Positions 24,778 through 40,200 are shown, counted from the first letter of the stretch. The stretch is DNA of 64,000 nt from Hybos culiciformis (GCA_964007475.1 OZ023274.1:36107816-36171815); one strand, 5' to 3'. Notes: generated by a model from the sequence alone, not told the origin. Made by a program: numbers and translations.

Positions 24778-27700
24778 GCCGATCAAATGTAATTTTATAA
24801 TGTTATTAACAATTTAAGAAATTTAAATTTTTTTTGAATAACTATCAACTATGAAAGTCCTGATGGACTTTTACAGCTAAATCCAGATTTTGAAAATATA
24901 TATCTTTATTAAAATTCTAATTCTATTTTCCTACATAAAATTGATAAATTTCTACTACTGGAGATTTTTTTCTGATGATTCAACGATATAATTAATATGT
25001 CGCACCAAATATGTCAGTTCAAAAATCATAAAAATAAATGTTTAATTTGAAAAATGCGACACATCGACAACAGATATAAAAATTATCTCTCCTGTATATA
25101 ATTTTCTTTAATACACAACATTATTATTATTTATTTTAATAAAATGAATTTACAGACATGACGATTTATTTAAAGCTTTTAGGATTCGATATCTAAGAAA
25201 TTCAATTTTATGGAATTTTTTTTTTTTTTCATTTATAACTGAAGTAGATCATAAATTTTTGTCTTGTAGCTAAATTCTATATGGGAATTCATGCTAAATG
25301 GTAATGGGATAAATCAAATTTAGTACTTTTCAAATAAAAAAATATTTTAAAATTAATATTAAACTTTCATGTACATATGATAATGTAAACATTATGTAGA
25401 GATCTATGTATCAATCTCAAATTGAGGAAAAGAAAAAGTTAAACTAGTTGAGTTGTCTCTCTATCCTAATATTTATCGTTTGTTTTAAGCTCAAATATTT
25501 CTTTTGCTAAGTACTTTTATCAATTTCCAAAACCATTAAGTCATGCGCCATATTACAAATGTAAATGTAACAATATTAATCGAAATCCACAAATTTAAAA
25601 TAAGAAAAATTTAATATGGAAAAATTAAGAAAGAGAGCCTTTAATCTCGAGGTCAAAGTGAACGAAATTGCACATATTTTGGAATTCAAAGAATTGAAAT
25701 GAATTAAACAGTTCATACGTTATAAATATTTTAGTATAGGGCGTACGGACGGGCGAACGAACCGACATTTAATGAAAACGTATATTGTACCTTTTTTAAT
25801 TTGTGGGTGGAAAACGAACAAGCTATCTAAAAAAAAAAAATTAATTCATACTTCTATATTTTCTGATGTAGCATTTGTTAAAATTACTTTCATAACAGAG
25901 AGCAATCCTTAAGTGTGTCCAATTGAGTGTTTCAAAGTGATTTATAATTTTTTTTTTTTAGTGAATGTGTTTTTTTAACTAAATATATATATTTTCGGGG
26001 AGAGAGCATAATAGGGGAGTTAAAAGGAAATGGAAATTGTATATATATTGATTTAAATATTATCTGAAATGGAAATTAAATTTCAGTTTTTTTTTGTGAC
26101 GACTGTATTTAATTTAAATATTGACCATAAAATTTAAACAAAAAAAATAATATAAATTTTATTATTATTATTATTTTTTTTTTTTTTGTGGGTATTTGAG
26201 GTTTTTATTTCAGTTTTTAGGTTAGATAAAATAAATTTAATTTTATTTATTTAATTATTATTTTTTATTATTATATTCAAAAAAAAGAATAATGTGGATA
26301 CAATATTGCAATAATAATAATTATAATAAAAAAAAAAAATAATAATAAACCACATCTGATACAAATAATGAGAATAAATTTTTTGTTCAATATGGCAATC
26401 AGATATCGTCGTCAGCCGTGTTCATAATTTTGATATGCGAAAGATTCAAATATAATGAGTGTCTGTTCTGTAACCATTTATATCTTGTTCCTTGATAAAA
26501 AATCAACCCAGAATACAATTTTGTTAGATTCTGACAAGTATAGTATGCTATATAGTAGATACTTAGTAAAGTCAAAGAAATGACGAAGTGACGAAATGAA
26601 GAAATGAAGAAAAATTAATACTTGATTCAAGAAAAATAAATACTTCAAACAAAAAGTTGAATTTTATAAAAGAATTCATGAATCTGAATAAAATCAAAAA
26701 AAAATTTCAACTTAAATCAATTTTGCTAGATTTTATATGTATTAAAAAAAATTAAATTTATTTCATCATTTTATTTCATTAATAGCTTCCCTACACTGAA
26801 AAAAAAAATAAATGTTCAGTCCATGTTGATAAAAAAATTCTTTTTTATTAAACTTCAAAATTGTGAACAAAAAGTAAGTAATAATTTTTTCCATAAATCT
26901 TTCCTTTTTTTTTATGAAATATGTCTATAATATACTATACGAAAAAGAATTTTTTTTTTCTATGCTGCGATTTCAAAAAAGATTCTTTTTTTCATTTTTC
27001 TTCATCTAAGATAAATTTTCATTTTTTTTTTTCAATGGACACAATTTATTATTCAACTTACCCCTTTTCTATTTTATAATCACTTAACTTTTTATAATAA
27101 AGTTTTTCACTGTGGTAAAGAAATTAGAAAAAAAAAATCATATCTTCATAAATACTCTGTATATTTATATGAATTTATATGATGCAGGGTGATATATTGA
27201 TTTTCGTCTGTCAAAGCTTATTTTTCCCCCCATCCTATCTCATTCTTCTTATATGTTGCTAAAGCTGCATAAGGTATTCAAAAACTAAAAAAAAAAAAAA
27301 AATGTACAAAAAAAAAATAGAAAAACAAATGCGCACATGAATCTATCTGGATTATTCAATATGAAAAAAAAAACTAGAAGGTATATTCTGTCTGGGAATG
27401 ATTTATTTCCGTTCATATATATATATATATATTTGTACGTATATATATGTAAATGTATGTATGTTTTATAGACTATTATTGTGTTATTTTAATCGATTTT
27501 AATCAGATTCACTATTACGTACAATATCAAAAAAATTTTCCTTTCTTCTTCGCACAACAAAATGAGAAAATTGGATTTTTATCCATCAAATTGAAATGAA
27601 AAAAAAAAAAAAAAAAAAATTAATAAAAAAACCGTGCAGAAATGCAAGCACAATAATTTGTACACTTTATCAGACCATATAAACTTTATGTACGTAATAA

Positions 27701-30700
27701 CCTTATTTACAAATTAGACTCTATTTGATAAATCAAAAATGTACATTATGACTATGTATTTTATATCGTCGTTATAAAAGTAAAATCAACCATATATATG
27801 GAATTATTATAATGTGTTCGACGTTATAATGAAGCCCAGTCGTTTATTGGTTAAAGACAAGTATAAATGTATGTACATTACTATTTTGATGGAAAAAATA
27901 CTTACATTTAAATCTATCAATTTCTAACCTATACAATTAAAATCTTTTAAAATTAAAGTTATGACAGTAAGGATTATTTTTGTATATTAATTCAATAATT
28001 ACAGAGTAGAAAAATAAAAATAGAACCAATCAGCCCTAAAGTTCTTAAAATCTTCCAAATATACTAAAATCATGTTATGCTGTGATATCTTAAATGTATC
28101 TTAAATGTATGCTGACTTTTTCGTACGAAAATTGCATTCTTATGGCAAAATAATAAAGGTTAATAAATTTCTATATGAAATTGATGGATAAACAATTCTT
28201 GAATAATTGAAAGTGAAATGCGTATCCAATGTAACTATAGAGCATATTACCTTCTTGGAATTTCATTAATATATGTACTGTAGATACATTATTTACTTTT
28301 TATGAACACCATAGTTTTTAGCCGACGTTCTAATATCGAATATTTTCAAATATATTTCTATATAATTTTTATTCTATATTTTTATATTTAATAACTATTT
28401 ATAAATATATAAAATATAATCGACAATTATCGAAATCTTTTTACTATATAGGTATCTGCTGAACGCATATAAATAAAATTGAATATTAATGAATAACAAT
28501 ATGTGTTCAGAATATGTATTTAATTAGTAAGTTTTGTATATTTTATATATATTGTTGTGGCAATGCGATGTTTCACTGATAAAAGAATTTTTTTTTTGAA
28601 TATTTGCATAAATACGGACCTACACACATATAACACATATATAATTTATGTGTTATTCAACATAATTTTTTTTTTTTTATTTATTATTATCTTTATACGT
28701 ATCTGTATAAATAATTTTAAAATTTCCAATAATGAATATAATACAGACAATCAAAGAAAGATTTTCGATTTTATTTAATTTCCATTTATAATTGAAATAA
28801 ACAAAAAATTCAAATACAAACAAGTTTATTTATTTAAAAATTTTCTCCATTTATATAAATATCTGATTGTCCTGTGGCAAATTGCCTAAGTACTGATAAT
28901 CATTTATAACTATTTATATATTTATGTACCTAGTTAGGCTATAATTTAAGTTGAAAAACATAATATTTTGATTAATTTATATACAATAGTTGATATAGTA
29001 TAAAACTTCAATAAAGTTTATAATATGAAAATATAGAATGTATTATATAAGATTATGCTAATTCTTGAATTATTTTTGCAGGACATAAAATAAATATAAA
29101 TGTGCTTTTCTTTATATCAAGAAAAAATATTAGACACTTTTTGAATTTTAAGGATTTTATTGTCTTTCTGTCAAATTAAAGTGTCGATAAGTTTTTTTTA
29201 AGCAAATATACACATCCTGTTGTTTGTATGTACACATGTATTTTTATTAGGCAAAAGCAAATAAAAATATTATTGTGGCTCCTCTTTTGAAAACCCACAC
29301 ATAAATTTAATTATCTTTAGATATGAAAAAAAAAAAATAAAAAAATCAACCCACTCAATGATTCATTGAGGTTAGATTTTTTTTTTTATCAAATTAATTC
29401 AAGGACCTGAAAACATTTTAATTCTAATATAATTTTTATATTCTTTTGAAATTGATTTAATGAAAATCAAACTTATTAAATATTTATATTATATAATAAA
29501 TTATAAAAATAGAAATAATATAAAAATAAAATTTCATGTCATCAGATTTCTGTACAACATTAATAACATTATATACTTATACATGTTAAGAAATAATAAA
29601 AATAATTTCTTTTTACATACATAATATATTGTAAAATAAGTTTACATTATCGATGATGAGTTTTAAATCGTATAAAAGAAATTGATCTCATTATACCAAT
29701 CATGTCATATCGGATTTTCAATTCTACATGCAGTTCCCAAGTTCATTTAAGTTGAACTAGAATTGCGTTCAAAAAACGATTTAAATCAATTTAAAAAAAT
29801 AAATAAATAAATGAGATAATTAGTCAGAACTCTAATCATAGTTGACATTATGCTGGTATTATGCTTTATTATATATATTTTTTATATTATATTTTTAATT
29901 AAATTTCAATGTTGTAAACGGTTTTTTTTTTTTCTCAATAAAAATATGGAAATATTAATAATTGTATATGGAATAAAAATTTATTTATTTTAGAATTTAT
30001 TAAGCTTTATTATTCCTATGAAAATGAATTGTTCGCATAAAGCTAACACATATTTGTATTTGTTAAAAACTTAACATTAATGAGAAATCTGTTTGAAACG
30101 ATTAATTAAAAATGACATAGATGGATAGAGGGATTATGATAGTTATATATAAGATTTTCCGGCACCTAATTTAAGCATGAAAATTATTTAAATATTGATT
30201 AAATGTGTATTTTGAGATAATTATAATAAAAGAATACTATCAAAATATGTTTGATTGTGTGTTATGCCGACTAAGAATATTTGTAATTTATTGTCATAGT
30301 AAGTAATTAAATTTTATAATTTTTTTTTTAAACAAACTTTTATGAAAAGTTGTTCTTTTTATTTTAACTTTAATTAACAAATATACATAAAATTATGCGT
30401 TAACATTTCAAATGTTTTTTTTTACTAGACGACAGACGTTGTTCATATTTCATAGTACAAAATAATTTAGTTTTGTGATAGATTTTATTCCATCATCAAT
30501 ATTTAAATATAATTTTAGACCATTATTAAATAAATTATGAGGTAATATGATCATGATGTTTAATGAATGCATGACATAAGAATGTATATAAGATAACTTA
30601 AATTTAGTATTTTTAATTTTTTTTTGCATTCCAATATTTTTCGCCGCATGTAAAAAAAGAATAATTTTTCTTTCGACTGATCAGAAAATAAAAGTTTAAG

Positions 30701-33700
30701 TTTAACTTATTCGAACGTAAAGTGTTAAATATTAATTTTGTAATTGTCGAGTCGATACGGTTGCATTAGTTCAGATTTCAAATATTTCGCAAGACAGAAA
30801 TATATCCGATCACTTCTGTTAATTTTTCCTATCTACAATTTTTTTTTTTCGGCTTCAATATTTATGCTATGTACACATATAAAAGGCGTAGAATATTCAA
30901 TTAATCAAAAAAAAAATTCTTTTTATGTGACAATCTTAAGTACATAGCTAAAGTAAAAAATGCGCATGCACGAGCCAATATCAAATTTTACTATTTCAAA
31001 GTGTAATTAAGAATTTGTATGTAAACTTCGGGATTTTTAGATTTTTTCCTATGTTTAATTTGTACATATTTATGTCTACATTATAGGGTACATTTACATA
31101 CTACTAAATTATACATATATATGATATTTATGATAATTGCATAACTTACCGTCATATGATAACAAATAGGGTATAAAGCTGTTATGCCCTCAATTTTTGA
31201 AAATTTTCGCTTCGTCTTGACTGATTTAAAATTTACAAAATTAACGAAAAAAAGTGTTCACTAAATAACGGGGAGCACTTCTCAGCAAATTTGGCTAAAT
31301 GCTACCCTTTTGTGTTGAAAAAAAAAGTAGTATACTCCAAAGATATATTTTTTGATTAATTGATTTTTATTTCAATGTTTTGTTTTTTTTTTTTTATATT
31401 TATGTTTATTTTCAATTATATAAATTATTTTAAAAATTTTATTTACAGAATTTGAGCTTCTGATTTAATTATTTTCCATTTATTTGGCAAGAAAATAACC
31501 AAAAAAAAAAAAACAGTGATACCAGCTACTAATTATTTAACTTTAAGTAGAATTTCTGTCTTTCCTGTTAAGTATATCCAGAGTTTTTTTTTTTTAAGTT
31601 TATGACACTGTCATTAATTTTAGAAAAAGTATCTTAGTCAGAATTTATAACTAATCTCTCTTAGACTAATTGCCGTTTATTTTATTTTTTTTTAATATTA
31701 ATAATAATAATTTTTATTCCAGTGTTTCCAAATTTGTATTATTTTAATTCTTTTTTTATTACACACAACTACATTAGAAGTCAAATAAAATTTATCTCAG
31801 ATAAAATATTCACAGTATATTGCCAAACTACAAAATATACATATATAGTTTTCTAATTTTCACAATAATATCTACTTCTTTGCTTTCCTAATTTCTGGTA
31901 ACGTTTTTTTTTTTTATTTAAAAAAAAACATAAATTAGAAAAAAGTATTACCAGATATGTACTTTTTGATTAAATTTTTTATTTTTATTTTTTTTTGAAA
32001 ATGAAATTCGTTCCTTTAGTGCAAAAAAAACCTTTGGTTTTCCGGATATGTTTTAAACTTTTAAGTCTTTTGTTTTTTTTTTTCTACTTCTGATCAACTT
32101 TTCAATTCGTCGCCCGCCTTATAAGCATAAAAGCACAAAATTTGAAAGATGAGAAAATAATTTATCTGTTTTTTCTGTATAATTTTTTTTTTTTTTTATA
32201 TAATAAAGAAAAATTACAAACAAGAAAAATCACAATTTTTATGATGATGAAAATTTTTTTTGTAATTTTTTTAAAATTTGTTTTTTTTTTTTTTGGCAAA
32301 AAGGAAATAATTTTCAAGTAAAAATCAAATTAATTTGTTTTTAATTTTTTTTTAAATTTTTATTTTACGAAAATATTATTTCTTTAAATATTTTAATTTT
32401 TTTATATTTAAATGATTTTTTTTAAATTTTTATTCAAAAAGAATAAAATAATATTAATTTAATTTTTTTTTATTTTTATTTTCTTTTTTAAATTTTCGTG
32501 TGTTACAAAACCACTATATTTGCCTGTAAAAATACTATTGAAGTCTGGTTTTTGCTTTTTTATGTTAAAAAAAAAAAAAAAAAAAAATTTTTTTTTCCTA
32601 TTTGAAACATATTCAGAGATGAAAAGCATATAAAATACAAAAACAGAATTTTTTTTTTTTTTTTAACACATATATTTATGTAAAAGTAGCGGCTTTTATT
32701 TTATTTTATTTTTTTTTTTTATTTTATATTTTTACTCATAAAGTGCCACTCCCTGGATAACAAATATACAAGAAGAATATACATGTGAACAAAATCGAAA
32801 TTATATACATTATGTATGTATCTATAGATATTGTATGGAAAAATATATGAAAAAAAAAAAATTTAATAACGAAAATGTAAAGAGAGTTTTTGAAAACTTT
32901 TTCATTATAATAAATTTTTTTTTTTGTGCCAAATTTGAGAAGGAAAAGTTTTTTTTTTTTTCTTTTTAACACATAATGTTAAATAATTCTGGAAAAGGAT
33001 ATTGAAGAAAAATAATTTTAATGTTTTTTTTTTTTTTTGGATTAGAAAAATTTTTTTATAAGAAAAAAGTTTTTCTTTTCGGTTATTTGTATTTTTTTTT
33101 TTTTAATTTTTTGTTAAAACAACTAGAGGTAAAAAAATTTGCATTTAATTTTGAATTAAACACAAAGGAGATACATATCTTCCCCTTGAATTTTAAATAA
33201 ATATTTTAAAATTAAAATAATTGATTTGATGATAAAAAAAAATTTTTTAAATTTATCCCTAACTATGGGGTGGATCAAAATAATATAATATCTAGCACCT
33301 GGCAATTATGTTTCGTGAAAGTCGAAATATTCGTATAAGATTAGTACAAACAGAACAGAACAGCAATATGATGGTAATATAACAATTTTACAGTGAGATA
33401 TTTCGATTGTAAATTTTGTTTAACACATAAAGTATTTATTTTTATGTATAGTATATCTTAAATTTAAAACTAAAATAACTGATCACACCATTTCTCGGAT
33501 ATGGGTAGCTCTAACACGCAATCTGAATTTAAAAATGTTTAATGCAGTAAAAAATATTAATAATCAATTAAATTGAACCATCAGTGAATAAAATTAAAGT
33601 AAAACTTTTTCTTAATACTAACACTAATCATTTAAGGCCGTTAACGCCTGTGTGTCCGGTGGAGCAATCTGTTTTGTAAATAGGCAAAAAAAATTGGCAA

Positions 33701-33719
33701 TTGGCAATACAACATAAGC
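24778..33719. other. Long AT-rich stretch without recognisable genes
   Basis: Nearly nine kilobases of low-complexity DNA, including a (TA)n run at 27414-27432. A short GC-richer patch at about 25735-25770 (GGGCGTACGGACGGGCGAAC) resembles the C/G-flecked tracts seen in degraded insect repeats, but I cannot assign it. Another at 33640-33690 precedes the SINE. No splice-bounded coding segment was seen. Confidence 0.5.
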
Positions 33720-33990
33720 TATACAGAATCAGTCTGTTAGTCATGGTGTCAGTGTGTAGTGGTGTAGTGTGGATGGTGTAGTGGTATTGGCATTATCCTA
33801 CGGCGTGTTCGGTCGTGGGTTCGATTCCTACCTCGGATTGGAATTTGTGTCAATTTTTCAATTTGGCTCACTTGAATTAAGTGTTTGTGTTATTATAGTC
33901 ATGAGCGTGGAATATTATTATAATGAACATTAAATATTGATACAAAGCTCTACCAACCTACTTGCCTTACTTGGCTACTTAAAATAAATC
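33720..33990 (+). mobile_element. tRNA-derived SINE, copy B
   Basis: The head at about 33774-33834 has GGTGTAGTGGTATTGGCATT (A-box side), GGCGTGTTCGGTC and GGGTTCGATTCCTAC (B box). The body continues TTGGAATTTGTGTCAATTTTTC, then CTCACTTGAATTAAGTG as in copy A. In front of the head are extra partial copies of GTGTAGTG (33750-33770), which look like a short tandem expansion of the A-box region. Outer ends are approximate. No target duplication was identified. Confidence 0.8.
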
Positions 33991-34804
33991 AATTTAATTC
34001 AAGTAGTATAAGAAATATCCATATAGTATATTTCTGATCTTCAATTACTAGACAATAATTTTTTAACCTTACGAATGGCAGGAATTTTTTTCGTCCACTC
34101 TAATAATATTTAATTAGCCGACAAACAAATAAAAGGGGGAATAAATTAATGCAATTTCTCATTTCTCTCAATAAAAGCAAAAATTTTGAATAAAATAGCA
34201 AAAAAAAAAAAAAATAAATAAAAATTTCATATTGTCTGGACTCTAAACATGTAGTTTTATTTAATTATTTAATACCATTTTTATAACAAAATTTTGATAA
34301 GGGCGCATGACACTAAAAATTTGATTGTATGTATGTTGGCAATTTTTTTTTTTTTTAACAAAAAATTTATCATTTACTGCACATATGAAAAATATGTGGG
34401 TTTCACATAAAGAGAATTACGAAAATAGTAAACTTTTTAGTGAAATGATATTAAAAAGAAGGAGTTAGAAGATTTTATAATTAGTTAGTTGTTTTGGGAA
34501 GTTATTGCTTTTTTAAAAAAAAAAAAAGGTGGGATAACATTTATTTGGAATGAAAAATTCAATTTATTTTATACTTTTAAAATATTCGATGAAATAAGCA
34601 ACAATTATCTTATCACGTTTCAGATGGTTCTTTCATACCTAGTCAAATTGAGGAGATCTGGGTTAGTTTGATGTAGCGTTTCGAAACTGATTGCGTTTTC
34701 CCTTTCTCAATCTTATTTTTTTAGTTTTTAGTTTTCAATAAGGCGGCGGCTCAGAGTTTGTAATTCAGAGTTTTATGTCCAATGATACAAATCCTTCTAA
34801 ACGA
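33991..34804. other. AT-rich DNA without recognisable genes
   Basis: The open frame 34489-34671 (plus) starts from a non-ATG codon. A short acceptor-like CACGTTTCAG ends near 34622, followed by about 50 open bases, but support is too thin for an exon call. Confidence 0.5.
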
Positions 34805-34987
34805 TTAATTTAAAATATTACTCATTCTGATCAGAATATTCAGTCTACTAACAATCGATACATTAGTTTCTTCAATAAAAACATTTTGCCGAGTTTGTAA
34901 AAATAAACACGATTCAAGTGAAACTTTTTTGGCTGCCTCTATTCGAAAAAAAGGTTTTGTGGTAACATCCAGGAACAAATATATCAA
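34805..34987 (-). other. Coding-like open frame, possible transposon remnant (unidentified)
   Basis: A 60-codon frame encodes a varied, non-homopolymeric peptide, including FLDVTTKPFFRIEAAKK, SLESCLFLQTRQNVFIEE and SRLNILIRMSNILN. This differs from the Lys/Phe-rich chance frames around it, and the DNA is less AT-rich than its flanks. There is no ATG at the start and no clear splice sites. It may be a decayed transposase or polyprotein fragment. I do not recognise the family. Confidence 0.2.
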
Positions 34988-37900
34988 AAACTTAAGTTAG
35001 AACGTAATGTGACTTTCTGATCTTAAAAGTTTCACCTTACTAAAACTCATACAAAATTTCATCTTAGATACAATTCGAAAAAAAAGACAATAAATTATTT
35101 CCGATAAAAATATCTAAATAAATTTGTTTTTCATACGAAATCCATTGGTGCAAAAAAAAATATAAGTCATAAAATTGAAAATTTTAAATATTCATAATCA
35201 AATAGATGTGCATCATATTAATCTTATTACATAAAAATATTTAATACGTATACTCGTGAATATTTTTTAGAAAGATCTATCACACAATAAACTATGCTTG
35301 TAGCTTTATCGTTAGCACCACCGCATTAATCTTTTCTTTTAGGTTTGGCCTCCCTTTATTTTATTTTAATTTTTTCTATTTTCTTTTATTTTAATATAAA
35401 ATTGGTGAAAATATGAAAAAAAATTAACAGATGTTTATCTTTTCTTTGGTCGGCTCATACAGCGGAAAGCTTATAATGAAGTCCTTTTGAGCCTCTTGTG
35501 ATTGTAGTATTGGTTCTTTATTTTCTCTCTCACTTTAAGTACTTAAAACTCATTTACATTTTTATTAGAGGTCCATGCTTAGGAATATGTATTAAATAAT
35601 CAATTTCTTTTGCTCATTTTTACAATTATAGGAAAAGCATGATCTGAACAAACTATATACATAGAGACATAGACAGCAGAAAAAAAAAATCAGCTGGTCT
35701 AAAAGTTCTTTATTATTATTGATTTTTATTTCTTACTCTCAGTACAAAAAATATAATAAAAATTAAGAAAATAAAATCAAAACTGGCAACATTGAGACAA
35801 CTTCCTTGACTGTGAAATAAAATTTTAATTATTTATGTGGGTAGAATAATTTTTATTAATTATTGTTTCCTTTACTAATGAATGTTATTTTTGTTAAAAA
35901 TCTATAATTTTTGCTAAAATATATAATTACTACTTTACTATTTTATATATTATTTAAAACTTTAGACGGAAATGAGCCGTATTTATTAAAATAAAAAGAT
36001 ACAGAAATACTGTGGCTTTCGTAGCTTAGTAATTACCATTAAGGCATCATACTTTTTGTAAAATTTGTAATTTGACCTAAAACTATTAAAACAACGAAAA
36101 TAGTTTCAAATTGTTAAATTTTTATAAATCTGATATTATCAACTTATGGAAGAAACTGAGTTTATAAACGTCAAAGAAATAAAAAATGTTCACTCTATCA
36201 AACTAAACGTAAACATTGAATTTGGAATATTTTTGAGGTCATTCAATTTTATTTCTTACTAACTAATGATCGTGTTTGGAGGTCTCTTTAAATAAAAAAA
36301 TGTTTTTTAAGCTCTTAACGTTTTTAATTTTATGAATTTAACTTAACTTATAGTTATTCATCTGAAGACTATGATGAGAATACTATATATATAAAATAAA
36401 TTAGTTGCAGAAGTAGGTACTTAAATTAAATTTTTTTGAAATTCGAGTTAACTTTTTGAAGTTTTATTTTCAAGTTTTGGAAATTGAATACTTATCACTT
36501 TTAATTTTTACATTTTAAATAAATACAGTTTTTAAAGCTCTTTTAAAAAATTTTTAATGGTAAATTAAACTTCTTGAACACTTATTGAATTTTGATAGCT
36601 TTGATTTCAAAGAAAAAAAAATGAATCTTATTCCTCTAATCTAAATGATTTAAAGTTTGATATTATTTGTTAGACGAACAGGGATCGATGTTCATAGCAA
36701 CATTTTACACTTTTTTTTTAAGTTTTATATTTTTCATATTTAGAGAGTCAATTATATACAAATTTTTATGTTTAATAAAAAAATGTTTTAAGATAAATTT
36801 TTAGCTTTTTAATCCTGTATCGAATGGTGTTTGAAAGACGAGTTGTAAATACGAACTTGATTACTACGTTTGTTAAAAATAGATTTAAAAAATCTGATAA
36901 TCGATGTTATATAAGAAGGCTAAAAAATCGAAGCATTCAATTCTATAATATGTCTATTAGATTTCATACAAACTCTTAAGAATTTAGATACATAAGATCT
37001 TTTCGAATTTTGTTTTAAGTTGCGAACCCATATTTATGTACGAGACTTTTGACAGATTAATCGCAAACATACAAAAAGTCAAAATCTACCAAGAGACTAC
37101 TACTTATACAAAAATTATTATTTGATAGTTAAATAACATTTATATAAATGTTTTATTTAACTTGATATCTTTCGGGCAAAATTTATTAAATAGTTTTTAA
37201 AACAGTAGACATTCTTCAAGCTACATAAACTTTTCCTTAAAAGAAAAACTTTTTTTTTTTTAATGGAAAAAGAAAATCATTAAATTTCTTTACATTCCAA
37301 TACTCTAAGCATTTTCTTATATAAAATTTAAATAAATTCATAAAATACCATATAACATTACTTTAAGAATTTTCCTTCATTTCCATATTATAAGTTTTTT
37401 TTTTATATATAGGTGGTGGATATACCTACATAAAGAATAAGTACTTATACATAAGTAAGTTATATCTATATATATAAAGTTATTTTAAAGAAAAAGCAAA
37501 TGAAAAATTAAAGATTCATGGAATAAGATTTTTATCCCTTTTTGAATAATTTTGTAAAATTATTTTGTAACAGAATACAATATTATTACTTTTATTTTAT
37601 CCATTATTGTTAAATACTAGTATAAAATGACATTTAAATGTATAAAATGACTAAATTAGTATTAAAGAGTATTAATATATATGTTTGGAACTGAAAGATG
37701 TGACAAAAAGAATTTTCAAGCAATATTAATTACCAGCATTTAAAAAAGCCCAAAAACCACAACAATTGAATTTTAAATGAATTGTAAAAATGTTCAACAT
37801 TTTATTTATGATTTAACATTCTATCGGATTTGGTATTTAAATAATTTAGGAAAAAATAGTTTATGATAAAAATAATTTCAATAAAGTATATGTATAGAAA

Positions 37901-40200
37901 ATGTTAAAAATGTTTTACTGTTAGTTCGTAACATATTGAAATTAAAAAATTATTTCTTTTTTCTGATTTATTGAACTAAAAAGCTTTTTTTTTTTTTTAT
38001 TTTTTTTTTTTCTACATTTTTATTCATACATAAAATGGATGCATTTCCGTATTTTCTTTCTCTGTTGAAAAATATTTTCTTTCTTGTCAAAAAAAAAAAA
38101 GCAAAAAAAAATAATAATAAAAGAAGAAAACAGTGTTGTCTCTTATTAGAGCCGGCCAATACTATCAAAACTAATGGACCAGAATCTATTTGTGGTAGTT
38201 AAATGACTTTTTTGAAAAAAAAAAATAAAAAATAAATAATAATAATAATTTGGAAATGACATGCCAAAGTACATGTTTGCACTCTGAGCTTTATATATTT
38301 TTTAGATAAAAAATGTCATTGATATGGTAGATGTTAAAATGAGAGCGCAAGCGTATTAACAAAAACTCCAGTTCCCTTTAGATAAAAGTAAAATATATAT
38401 TATATGATTATATATATATTTTTTTTTTATTTGCCATTCGTTCTAAATAACGTCACAGCAGCGCAAAATAAGCTAACATTCAACTAGAAAAAACAAAATT
38501 AATATAAATAAAATGTATATTTAATATTTATATATGTATAATGTTGTACTTGTAGTACTGTAAAATTTTAGATACATATACATAATATCTTTTTTTTTTA
38601 ATTTCAATTTTTTGTTTTGTTTTTACCGGTTTTCATATATAATTTTAAATTATACACTGAGTGGGTCATTGTCTCCCTCTATATTTTTAACCCTTTCTTT
38701 AATAACACATCATATGTCTGCAGTATGTACAAAAAAAAAATTTATATATATTTTTTTTTTATATTCTGCATTTTATTATTATTATTATTTTTTATTTTTG
38801 TTTTTTATTTTCAATAAAAAAAAAGTTCATAATTTTAAAATTCGCTTATTTGAGTTTCTATGGCTGTAGTATGTACACTATTTATGATTAATTTCTACCT
38901 ATATTGAAAGAAAAAAGATTGGATTGCCAAAGCATCCATTTAAAAATTCAATTTTTTATTTTATGCTTCAATATTATAAACCTCTGAATCACAAAGGAAA
39001 TTGCGAGGAGTCTAAAAATTTAACCACGGTTGTATTGCTAAAAAGGACGTTTTAATCCTACACAAAAGAAAAGTTTTTAGGTTGCACAGCAGCCAGAAGG
39101 TCGCGTTGATAGAAAGTATCTTATTTTACTTTACATTTGCTTATTTTACTTTATATTTTACTTTAGATTTCTTTTTCGATTTCAGTTTTGATTAACATTT
39201 CTTATACGGACTATGAAAGTTCTAATTCTTTTCTTTTTGTTATAATTTTTCATTTAATCTACGTGAATCTCAAATGGTGTAACAAAAAAGGTAATATCGG
39301 CAGATTCCCTCATTTTTTAATCCAAATAAAATCTACTACACTATTGTACTTTCAGTTTTTATTGTCGTATAAAATAATAACTTAATTATCAGAATGTTGT
39401 TGTACATAATTAAAAGCATAATGTATCTTGTTATAATGCAAAGATTTAGGCCCTGTTCTAGGCGTAGGCGAAAAAGGTAGCATTATTTTTCTTTTTTTTT
39501 CGTTCTACCTTTTCGTTTTAATTAATATCAGTAGTTACTTTATCAGCAGATGCTTTTTCTTATATACAATAAGGTGTTTTTCATACTATTTTATATAGTT
39601 AGTGTGACATTTATTGGAATGATTAAATTTTTGTTTGGGCGAAGGTTTTTTTTTTCCCAAAATTAGAATGCCAAAGGTTTTTTTGTTAAATTAGAAAGTT
39701 TTTGGTTAGAGATGGTTAATGATTTTTTTGGGAACTTTAACATTCGCTTATTCTTTCATATAGTATTGTAAAAAAAAAACCATTTTATACATCGAAGTCG
39801 AAGATATTTATTTTGTGTTTTTGAATAGGTAAATTGTTATGATTTACTATGTTTTTATAATCAGTGTTATCAGCGTACTTACTTTACTCTTAAAAACTAT
39901 TGCATTTAAAATTTTTAAGGTGTCAATAATTTTGAATATTACTATCAGTTATCACGCTTATATACATTAGAGTGCTACAACCAGATCGTGGTTTAAGCTC
40001 CACATTTAATACTAAATTATAATATTATACCAAAAATAGTTATTATACTCAAATATGAAACTGAAATTTTATATACATTTTACAACTTTGTTTGTATAAA
40101 ATATTTAAGATATTATTATTTTGTAAAGTAAACATTTTTATAAAATATTGAAATAAAAATTATATAATTAAGTTTTTAAAAAATTTATTTATTTACTCAC
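34988..40200. other. AT-rich DNA, probably intronic if the minus-strand exon at 40201 is real
   Basis: No supportable exon or element. A GC-richer patch at 39079-39115 (GGTTGCACAGCAGCCAGAAG at its start) has no splice-bounded frame. If the exon at 40201-40309 is spliced as its donor indicates, this stretch is the beginning of a very long intron. Confidence 0.4.

Noticed and set aside
31515..31970. CAGTGATACCAG resembling the hAT MITE terminus, with a later TTACCAGA
   Set aside because: No matching inverted end or 8-bp duplication could be found, so the similarity may be chance.
33480..33545. Short minus-strand segment encoding LRVRATHIREMV after an acceptor-like site
   Set aside because: Twelve codons are too few to support an exon or transposase fragment.
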